Assembly (NCBI RefSeq): GCF_901000735.1
Contig: NC_081551.1
Span: 13,027,700-13,091,699 of the forward strand
Direction: 5' to 3'
DNA length: 64,000 nucleotides
Source of the DNA: Corylus avellana
Taxonomy: Eukaryota > Streptophyta > Magnoliopsida > Fagales > Betulaceae
A program made the translations under genes and the position numbers. Numbering within the stretch: position 1 is the first letter of the stretch; every line of letters starts with the position of its first letter. This document shows, in pieces, positions 56,396-64,000 of the stretch. Below the pieces are notes generated by a model that searched no databases, was not told the DNA's origin, and was given only the letters and a program-made list of their open reading frames with translations.

Positions 56396-59300
56396 AAAGC
56401 ACACGCTTTATATATTGAAAGCACGAAGAGAAGACAAGACCAGATCTACAAGGCTAAGGTGCTTACATAATAAGAAAGATAAAGGGTTGTATTCATAACA
56501 TAAAAATCTTAACAGAATATGCAATTGATTCTCAGTTCGATGACATACTCAAAGCTTATTCACATAACAATACTCACAATATTTGAAATAGAACGTGAGT
56601 AATGATTATCCACATCATAAAAGCAAAGGATCATATTTATCAAAACTATATAGTTGAGTATAGCTTTCTTTCAGAAACAAATCTCTGTTCACGCTATATG
56701 CTGGAATTTCCAACTCACAGGTTCATAACAAAGATCTTATTTTGGATAAACAGACTTTTACTCAATTTTTTTGGCAGCCTTCTTAGTAAAATGCTTCTAA
56801 GGGTTCATTCATAGAACTTTCGTCCTACAGATGCAACACGCACAATTTTCCAGTTGATAAAGTTAAATAGGTACAATTTAAAGCCTTTGATGTTGGTAAT
56901 GTTTTCATTGGTTGTTGAGCTCTAATCACTAGTGTAGGATAACCACGGTGTATACTAGCCACTTTTTACATTACATCATAAATGAATAGCTTATACTCTT
57001 ACTAATCAAGCTACACCACATATATAAGCTTTCTCTACAAGTTACAACACTTTTTTTTTTTTTGATAAGTAAAGATGTATTAATCAAAAGCGCAGAGGGG
57101 CGCAACCCTAGTATACAGGGAGTATATAAGAGAGCGACACATGAGAGACTTCCCCTTGTAAGAACAATATGAAGGAGGAAGGGGGGTGCGGGTTCAAAAC
57201 TTACTAGATGCGTGCTTGCACCAATAAAAAGAAAAAGAAAAAATCTTAGGAAATGAAGCATGCATTTCCTCACTTGGGTTCTCTTTCCTTCATCTTTGGG
57301 CAATCTGAGCATAGCACAGACTTCAGTGATTTAAACCCTATTCACTGCCCTGCATGCTTGCATTGGCTTCATCTTTGACTTTCTCTATAGTTTGTTATTT
57401 TTCTTCTTTTTGATTCATATATTTTTTTGACATAATATATGTCCTATGGTGGAATAATTTGAAGGGTATTGGGATACCTCACTATCCATGTTCGAAATGA
57501 TTACAATTTTTTCTGCAAGGAAACATATTTTAGTCACATTCCTTATTTCAATGAATTTTCAAAATTCACCTGAGTGTGTGCAAGGCTTCTCTTTAGAAAC
57601 TTTCAATCGCAGTTTGACTGTCTTTGCCGACACGGTGGGCAAAGCGCCCCATGGTTTGGTTTTGTTTGAAGCCATTTTTGAAAAGAGAGAAGGTGAGAAA
57701 AAGCTTTTGTGGTTTTTTTCCACTAGTTTTTGTCTATTTAGCTTACTTTAACAGCGCTAATGGGAGGGAGGGATCCACAAAATGTCACTCCTTACGGCAC
57801 TCACAAAACGTCAAAACCTTCCACTGTCTTTTTCTTCTTATTCTTTTCCTTTCCCACAATTACGCGTTCCTGTCTTCCCTTTTCTTTTATATTTTTTTTT
57901 TTATCTATAAATTGGGGATTGGCCCTCTGTGTACCTTCTTATTATCAATCTATAATACAAGATATTCTTCATCATCATGCGTATTCTCGACAGCGAGCAC
58001 CTAGCCTTCCGATGGTTAATTTGGTTCTATCCTTACCTTCATCGCATCATTTGTTTTGCATCTTAAAAATATGATTCGCGTCAGTGTTTTTTTTCTCTTA
58101 AATTAATTATTAGGGAAAAATTCACTTTATCCCCTGAAGTTTCAGGTATTTTTCAATTTGAACCCCTAAGTTTAAAAACAATATACCCCCCTAATGTTTC
58201 AAAAATTTTCAATTTAAACCTTCCGTTACTAATTTCCGTCAAATTGGACGGATATCTATGAAATTACGTAATTACCCTCGAGCATTTTTTTTTAATTTTC
58301 ATCTAATTTAACGGAAATTAGTAACGGAAGATTTAAATTAAAAAAATTTGAAACTTTAGGGGGGCACATTGTCAATTTTTAATCTTTAGGGTTCAAATTG
58401 AAAAACTCCTAAAACTTTAGGGGGTAAAGTAGATTTACCCCTAATTATTATCTTTGCTTGGGGGCAATATTTTCTTTATTAGTGCTAGGTCAATATGTGG
58501 TTTCCTTACTGAATTCTTTGTGATTCTTATTTAGGCTATAATTAGGTTAGGACGAAATAAATTTAACATCTCCTTGATCGTGTTCTGCTGGAGTTTTGTT
58601 GAACATCCCCTTTTGTGCTCACGATCTTTGGCCGTTTCTCGGATCTGTAGATGTTTATAGATCTGGTTTTTTCAATCACAGATCTGTGAATCCCCCATTA
58701 ATTGACTTGTTTAAGATGTGCTGATTCTTGCTTTTTAAAAAAAACAAGAATCAAGATCTAATTTTTAGATCTAGATCCAGATCTAGTCTCTTCAATCTTA
58801 GATCGTGTCTTCCGAAGGAATGTCTACGATGTCTTGCTTCTCCACTGCTGCGTGTGGGATTTTTTGTTTTTGTTTTTTTTTTTTTGTTGTTATTTTATGG
58901 TCCTAGGCGTTGGGCTGAGGATGTAAATAATGCTTCTGGCTTTCAGGTCGAGAGGGGAATGGTTTGGGTGCGAGTATTTTGCTCCTGCCTGGGAAATGGC
59001 TTCCTGTAATCCTGGAAGGAGTCTGCGTTAGCAGATCTCTTCTATAATATGAAGATCGGGCTGGGATAGCGGATGTTTGACGTCACAGATTGGTTTTTTA
59101 TTGTAAGATCTGTTATGTTTTCGATTTTTTGATGTGTAATCTTTTAGCTTCGGTTATGATATTGCAGAACTATATGTTCTGTAATTGTAAGAAGTTTTAT
59201 GCTCTTGACCACTATTAATGAAATCAGATTGATTTTTCCAAAAAAAAAAAAAAAAAAAAAAAATTTAACTGGACAAAAATGTGAAGCTTTGTTAACCTAT

Positions 59301-60620
59301 AAACAAAGCATGAAGACTTGTGTCCAGGACAATAAATAAAGTAACTCACTAGACATGTTAAAATAAAGTTACAACAAAATTTTGTTGAATTGTTTATTTG
59401 TTTTGTTATTATTTAATATTTTTGATTAATTTAATTAACTTGTGCTTTAACATGTGCTTTTCTACAGCCTTATCAAGCGGCCCTTTAATTAAGCAATATT
59501 ATTTAATATTTTTGATTAATTTTTGTTCAATTTAATTAACTTGTGCTTTAACATGTGCTTTTCTCCAGCTTCAAGAGGCCCTATAAGTATACAAATAAGT
59601 GGTGATACTGACTTTGACTACATCATTAACGTGGCCAATGGTGCCTTTAAGTACGAGGTCAATATGGTGAGAGCCTCTGGAAAACTGACCATTACTGTCA
59701 CCCACAATTTCAACACCGAAGGTATCTATTGCATCACTGCAGAGCACCCAAAGCCCCTGTTGAATGCCGACGCTGGTAAGGAAAATTCAGAATTTGATTT
59801 GATTTAAATCTAATTGTAGTATAAAAGCCCACCTATGAGTGTGGATAAATTTATTGTGATAAAATATATATAACTATATTAAATATAATATTAAGGGAGA
59901 AAGAAGAGAGAGCGGAAGTATGTAATAGACTACATTGTATTGAGACTGATTAAATTAAGAGTATTATAGAGGCCTCTATTTTTAGAGAGACAATGAGTGA
60001 TAGGCAAGTAACCTAATAGACTAAGGAAAGATAAACCTAGTAGCCTAGGCTAAGGAAACCACAGAATCCATAAGGATGTAAATAACCCTAGAATAATAAA
60101 TAATCCTAACATAATATTTTTAACATTATTGGATTTAATCTAATATTGCGGAAATATATGTGTATCATTGCTCTTTCATCCTGCAGGAGACCCTTGCACC
60201 TGTGCCCTCATAATTGATTGTTTTGATGTAGTTGTCTGCGGCGGTGACTTTAAATACAGTTACAGCACGAACGGGTGTGGTGGCACAGTGGAGAAGTTTT
60301 GTACGGAGCTCAAGGCTGTAGCCTGCGGTAATGGAGGACACAACTTGAACGTCTGCAGCAAGTACAGCACAGGAGGCTATGTTTACGATGAAGACAGCAT
60401 GATAAGTACTTGCCAAAAGAGGCTCACTATAAATTCTGTCGCTGATGGAGAATCCGATTTACCGATCACCAAGGTCGGCATTGAAACTGGATGCAATGCG
60501 AAGTTCACCATGGTCGCATCTGATGCTGAATGCTCGTTGAATATTGTCACGCCTTTAGGAATGCACAAGAAGAAGATCTCCTATGGTAAAAAATGCATTT
60601 TACAGGTCAGGAACGATTAG
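55834..60620 (+). CDS. Three-exon gene for an unrecognised cysteine-rich 231-aa protein
   Basis: Exon 1 55834-55888, exon 2 59569-59775, exon 3 60187-60620; spliced CDS 696 nt. Donors GAAG|GTTAAT and GCTG|GTAAGG, acceptors TTCTCCAG and ATCCTGCAG, both introns phase 1, and the joined frame has no stop until the TAG after QVRND. The short N-terminus MAILDSEHQAQLSKVSSE has no signal peptide. Exon 2 gives a beta-rich looking part (GDTDFDYIINVANGAFKYEV). Exon 3 carries 12 of the 13 cysteines and two Gly-rich loops (NGCGG, CGNGGHN). No membrane segment, no known catalytic motif; I do not recognise the family. The 3.7-kb first intron holds a decayed copy of the promoter and exon 1, a MITE, a LINE tail and other debris. 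The first exon is the least certain part; exons 2 and 3 are well supported by clean splice sites and coding character. Confidence 0.65.
56396..57050. other. Intronic sequence, no recognised feature
   Basis: 655 bp of AT-rich sequence after the duplicated block. Frames of 70 codons or less look random. I see no element ends. Confidence 0.5.
57051..57300 (-). mobile_element. Retroposon-like fragment with poly-T start
   Basis: A T run of 13, then 'gataagtaaagatgtattaatcaaaagcgcagaggggcgcaaccctagtatacagggagtatata', a phrase that I associate with the reversed 3' ends of a plant retroposon family. The far edge is unclear; a purine-rich 'ggaggaaggggggtgcgggttcaaaac' lies at 57173-57200. Confidence 0.4.
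57301..57737. other. Intronic sequence, no recognised feature
   Basis: Unremarkable; an 87-codon plus frame (57488-57751) shows no known motif. It ends with 'tttagcttactttaacag', which also occurs at 55123 and may be the original left edge of the duplicated block. Confidence 0.4.
57746..58831 (+). pseudogene. Duplicated promoter and exon 1 within intron 1, decayed
   Basis: Second copy of 55545-56395. Its ATG (57979) is followed by RILDSEH, but about 20 bp of the exon are deleted and the donor reads CGATG|GTTAAT. Splicing from here would enter exon 2 in the wrong phase and stop within 13 codons. It carries the MITE 58113-58441. Transcription could still start here, giving an alternative leader. 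Confidence 0.8.
58113..58441. mobile_element. Mutator-like MITE, 329 bp, with preserved empty site
   Basis: Ends GGGAAAAATTCACTTTATCC and, reverse complement, GGGGTAAATCTACTTTACCC. Target duplication TAATTATTA at 58104-58112 and 58442-58450. The parallel position in copy 1 (about 55974-55989) reads 'aaattaattattatctttgc', a single TAATTATTA without the element. The two inner parts 'aacggaaattagtaacggaa' and 'ttccgttactaatttccgt' also pair. Confidence 0.93.
58850..59263 (+). mobile_element. 5'-truncated LINE 3' end with 24-A tail
   Basis: 'gaccactattaatgaaatcagattgatttttcc' followed by 24 A (59240-59263) is the standard end of plant L1 elements. The left limit is uncertain. The 93-codon frame 58728-59009 crosses it and is not a gene. 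Confidence 0.5.
59405..59590 (+). repeat. Duplicated 3' splice region of exon 2
   Basis: 'attatttaatatttttgattaatt...taattaacttgtgctttaacatgtgcttttct.cag' occurs twice, ending at AG 59467 and AG 59568. The first is followed by 'ccttatcaagcggccctttaa' and the second by exon 2 'cttcaagaggccctataag'. The first is therefore a broken duplicate of the exon start; using it would reach a stop before the true exon. Confidence 0.8.
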
Positions 60621-60795
60621 GAGGATGAAGGCCAAGAGATGAAGGTGAGGGAGCGAGATTAAGGCTGGAAAAATCATGCTCATGATTATAATTTTTGGAA
60701 TCATCATCAATCATGTAATGTCTTTCAGTCATCAATTAATTTTGAAACTCTTCTTCCTCTATTCTATTGAATTTAGTAACTAGATGACCGATTTG
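60621..60795. other. 3' flank of the three-exon gene
   Basis: Probable 3' untranslated region, with 'caatcatgtaatgtctttcagtc' about 90 bp after the stop. No canonical AATAAA is seen. Confidence 0.4.
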
Positions 60796-61068
60796 TCATT
60801 CCAATCTTGACATAGCTTGATGAGTGAAGTTCTTAAGTTCTTGTATGTCTCTGCTATTGCCCATGTTGGCGTTCTTCAGCTCTTGTATGGCTTGGGAGTT
60901 CTTTTCAGTTGACTGGTTGACAGTTTGCATGAGTGCTTTCATCATGTCTTCCAGTGATGATTGTGGTGCAGACTGTGGCACTTGAGTAGTGAATTGATAC
61001 GCAAGTGGCGTTTGATACGCAGGTGGTTGAGCTTGATAATTGAATTGCGGATAGTCTGAATAGTGCAC
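60796..61068 (-). pseudogene. Ty3/gypsy gag fragment (90 codons), reverse
   Basis: The frame contains SSLEDMMKALMQTVNQSTE, then KNSQAIQELKNANMGNSRDI and HQAMSRLE, a coiled-coil linker usual just before the end of Athila/Tat-type gag proteins. It begins with a Tyr/Gln/Pro-rich part (YQAQPPAYQTPLAYQF). No knuckle or other gag domain is adjacent, and the sequence is cut on both sides. Confidence 0.75.
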
Positions 61069-61386
61069 TTCATCAAATTGATCTCATAGAAGATGTTATA
61101 ATCACTCTCTTGATAGAAGAAACTTTTGAACATGATCTAAGAACGTTAAGAGTTCCCTTCACTGCTGGATCAATTATTTATGACTGAACCATGAGACAAA
61201 ATGTGGAAGTAGCTCCCACAAGAATAGATTTATTAAAATAAGCTATCAAAAGCATAATAATATTGGACAAAATTGAATACATGTTATTCAACAGTTTTAT
61301 CAAGCAATAATTGCATTATGCATTACAAGGTGGAACTTCTCCGATGTCTTATGTGTATGATTTCCATAAACTTAGCGTTGACTAAT

Positions 61387-61580
61387 GAGTAAGGCTAGAA
61401 ACAACATTTTTATCTCACAACTATCCTACAGTGCTAATGTGGCAACCAACTCTTAGATCAGTCTTTGTTAAAATAAAATAAAAAATAAAAAATAAAAAAA
61501 ATCCCATGGTTGATTAGGACTACTGCCACGTTAGTAGTGTGGAATAGTTGTGGGTAAAAAATGTAGTTTCTAGTATTTCT
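61387..61580. mobile_element. MITE with ~50-bp terminal inverted repeats
   Basis: Left arm 'ctagaaacaacatttttatctcacaactatcctacagtgctaatgtggca' pairs with the right arm 'tgccacgttagtagtgtggaatagttgtgggtaaaaaatgtagtttctag'. The centre is an A-rich 'aaaataaaaaataaa' stretch. Target duplication not certain. Confidence 0.75.
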
Positions 61581-61989
61581 CTTAACTTTCATAACTTAAA
61601 ACCTAGGAGTACTACATTCAATGATTGTTGATAACAAAGTTGAGAAAATGCAATTGCAGATGACAATGTTGTGAAGATGAAACATTCTCTTCATTTAAGC
61701 TACGGTGAGAAATAAAAATTGATCAGATTTTGTAAAAGCCTTGACAATTGTATCCTTCCTAGGAGTAGAGATTCCCTCTGGAAAATAGAGGCAGTTCATT
61801 GCCATTGTTTATGATCATAAAAATGTGGCAGAACCTGTCTCTAAAAAGTTTTTTTTTTTCCTTTGGGGAAGCCCCGGGGGGCAGGGTGGATGGTGTGATT
61901 TTATGGGGGATGTTTTAAATCACTAAATACAAACAAGCATTCACCAAATTTGCAGCAAAAATTAGAACATTGTATCCCTTACACATTGC

Positions 61990-62260
61990 ATAGGCAATAA
62001 AGATAACGGTAGTGAAATGGATACTCCGTTATTTACGAGGTGCTACAGATGTTGGTATAGTCTTTGATAGAGACCGTGGTATTGGTTCCAGTGTCATTGG
62101 GTATATCAATTCAGATTATGCGGGTGATCTGGTTGTGACACGAGGAGATATCACATGAAAGCAAATTGTCTTCGAGGAAAATCCAGTGGGTATGTTGAAC
62201 AAGCTAGTTTTGGTTCTCAAGTTCAAGAGTTGCTTGGACTTGATTGTTGTCTGTAGCTTG
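61990..62260 (+). pseudogene. Ty1/Copia polymerase tail with an internal deletion
   Basis: 62012-62158 reads VKWILRYLRGATDVGIVFDR, then GSSVIGYINSDYAGDL, the start of the Copia RNase H domain (normally YVDSDYAGDLD). It stops at TGA 62156. The next codons read IVFEENPVGMLNKLV and LKFKSCLDLIVV, the extreme C-terminus of Copia pol. About 100 codons between (including ALSTTEAEY) are missing. Confidence 0.85.
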
Positions 62261-62329
62261 TGATTGCTCGTGTGGGTGTTGGAGGAGACGTCATTAAAAG
62301 ATTTGCTTTTGGGACTTGATGAAATTCAA

Positions 62330-62343
62330 GTCAAGGTGGAGAT
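62330..62343 (+). other. Polypurine tract of the Copia element
   Basis: CAAGGTGGAGATT immediately before the LTR start TGTTGCAATATG, the usual Copia arrangement. Confidence 0.7.
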
Positions 62344-62901
62344 TGTTGCAATATGACTTGATTTCCAAGTCAAGTTAGGTGGGGCCGGCCTTTATTCCTT
62401 TTCCATTTGGTATTGGTTTTTTGTTTCAGAGTAGAAGTCGATCTTTACTACTTCTACGACTTGGATTTGGATTTCCTATGATAAGCCGATGTTGAGCTGC
62501 TCTAAAAGAACCTACTTGGCTAGTTTGTGAACTTGGGGAAAACAACATATGCATAGCCCATTAGAGAAAAATAGCTGCTAGTAAACCTCTTTTTATTCTC
62601 TCATGTTTGTAGTGTCGTTCATGGTTTAGAGAATTATAGAAGATATTCTCTTATGTATATTTTTCTCTTTTGTGTGAGAGTGAGATTTGGGTATATTGGG
62701 GCTTTGGGCTTTGAGTGGTTTTCTCCCTACTATCTTTTGTACTCCACCTTTGTTAGTGAATTTCCTTCGGGTCGTCTCCGCCAGTGGATGTATGCTTGTT
62801 AAGCCGAACCACTTCAATCTTGGTGTTGTGTGTGATTGATCTATTTTTTATCTGCTATTTTCTCCTTCTTTGGGATCCTTTATTTAATTCCGTGCACAAC
62901 A
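62344..62901 (+). mobile_element. Copia 3' LTR, 558 bp
   Basis: TGTTGCAATATGACTTG to CCGTGCACAACA. It contains 'gggcttt' and 'ggtcgtctccgccagtgg...gccgaaccactt' (62770-62813), common in Copia R/U5. No left LTR is seen. Confidence 0.75.
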
Positions 62902-63184
62902 TAATGTTTTGATGATTTCAATGTTTTAAGGTTTAGTAAGTATTTCTACTTACTAAGCAAAGGAAATGATTTTAAAATGGTTTTCCAAACATGATATGAT
63001 TGTTTAAATTCGAGCCAATGATATGTTATAAGGATATATGATTTATGATTTTTTTTTTTTTATGATTTCAATGGATTTGCGAAATATTGATGATGTTTCA
63101 AGAGTTATGATTTCATAAGGTTATGATATGTTACAAATGATGTTGAAACAATATAATGATAAATGAAAGCATGAACATGAGGCA

Positions 63185-63325
63185 TGAACATGGAATGAAA
63201 CAAGAAACCATGAAGGGGCTAGAGTCCCTCAAACTTATGAAGGGGGTTAGAGTTCCTCAACTTCCACGATAAACCATGAAGGGGGTTAGAGTCCCTCAAA
63301 ATCATGGATAAGGGGGTTAAAGTCC
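63185..63325. repeat. Short tandem repeat 'gaagggggttagagtccctcaa'
   Basis: Four units, at about 63211, 63238, 63278 and 63309, spaced 27-40 bp. The region 62902-63530 otherwise shows only AT-rich sequence with 'atgat' runs and no gene. Confidence 0.75.
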
Positions 63326-63526
63326 CTCAGCAGCACAACGAAAAATGTGATTTGAATGCATATGATTCATGAAAGCAAGCATGGCATATGTTTTTTTATG
63401 GATTTAAGAAGATGAACATATAATGTTTTATGTAATGTTTTACATGAGAACTTACACTAGATGTACTCGTACGAATATGTGACTGAATGGAACATAGTGA
63501 TGTGGTTTTTTGTGTTCAGAAATATA

Positions 63527-64000
63527 TCAATAATAAAATTTCACTCGCAATAGTACAAATCCCTGTAAGATAGGGCTATATTGAGGGTGTCAAACCTCAA
63601 GGACTGAAAGGAATTGTTATCAAGTTTTCAAGATCAAAAGTAACTTAAGAAAAGATTTGTAACGAAATTGCATAAAAGAGAATTGAAATATAAGAGAGAG
63701 AGAGAGAGAGAGAGAGTAAGGTTATTGACTTCACCTTTATCCGCACAACAATGGTTAAAGAATAAGTAAAGAAAATACCTTATTAAAGAATAAGTATAAT
63801 CCATCTTCAGTTGGCACGAACCATCCATCTAACCACTAAGATGTGGTACGACCCGTCTTCCCTAGGTATGGATTATCTAATTCTTTAATATGATACATAT
63901 AATCAAGGGAATAGTATAACCCATTTTTGGTTGGCACGGATCATCCACCTAAGCACTAAGATGCGGTACGACTGTCTTTCCTAGGTATGACGTATCTAAT
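63527..64000 (-). mobile_element. Athila/Tat-like LTR end, reverse, cut by the window
   Basis: Minus-strand reading gives 'gtttgacaccctcaatatagccctatcttacagggatttgtactattgcgagtgaaat', the counterpart of the LTR tails at 17650 and 33850 (GTACTTG...TGCGAGT). Two 121-bp repeats follow (63793 and 63914) with 'gttggcacg.a.catcca.cta' and 'actaagatg.ggtacgac', parallel to the 'tagacacccatgcc' repeats in the B LTRs. Confidence 0.55.
63690..63717. repeat. GA microsatellite
   Basis: About 26-28 bp of alternating AG. Confidence 0.95.

Noticed and set aside
57173..57200. tRNA-like B box 'gggttcaaaac'
   Set aside because: No A box or cloverleaf at the right distance, and the orientation disagrees with the adjacent poly-T end.

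Overview
This window is nuclear DNA of a flowering plant, almost certainly a eudicot and probably an outbred woody species. Reasons: nested plant LTR retrotransposons of the Athila/Tat-like and chromovirus types, Copia remnants, L1-type LINE tails, Mutator-like and hAT-like miniature elements, GT-AG introns, and a fragment of the plant Notchless gene. The species cannot be named from sequence alone. There are no bacterial-type operons and no tRNA, rRNA or CRISPR loci that I can see.

Layout. 1-2750: decayed interior of a gag-only LTR element, then a reverse LTR fragment. 2898-14610: a reverse chromovirus-type element (LTR 7734-10554, interior to 14366, tRNA-Met primer site) carrying a nested solo LTR with a 5-bp target duplication. 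A 3373-bp stretch of it appears twice around a 100-N gap. 14611-23222: a patchwork of LTR fragments, a recurrent ~640-bp repeat ('R'), a Mutator-like MITE, a hAT-like element and a 1.9-kb LTR with an internal minisatellite. 23223-38957: a broken chromodomain retrotransposon ('A') whose two LTRs are each interrupted at the same base by element 'B', as a solo LTR in the left one and as a complete ~6-kb gag-only element in the right one. 38957-49950: an intact small GRF-zinc-finger gene (two exons, GC-AG intron), then a ~90-bp/883-bp minisatellite full of GGTCCGGACC palindromes. This block occurs twice with an offset of 7377 bp, again around a 100-N gap. 49950-52860: traces of a minus-strand gene, telobox motifs, a MITE arm and a two-exon Notchless pseudogene fragment. 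52866-55092: two related reverse LINE derivatives.

55545-60620 is the main host-gene region. A three-exon model (18 + 69 + 144 codons, both introns in phase 1) gives an uninterrupted 231-residue cysteine-rich protein that I do not recognise. Its promoter and first exon have been duplicated into its own first intron. The duplicate is frameshifted and holds a MITE whose empty site is preserved in the original copy. The exon 2 acceptor is also locally duplicated. 60796-64000 returns to transposon remnants: a reverse gag fragment, a MITE, a deleted Copia tail with its 3' LTR, and a reverse Athila-like LTR end with 121-bp repeats.

Two cautions. Both N gaps are flanked by long near-identical direct repeats, so parts of the window are probably counted twice (unmerged contig ends or two haplotypes). 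Most open frames elsewhere are chance frames in transposon debris and are not listed.
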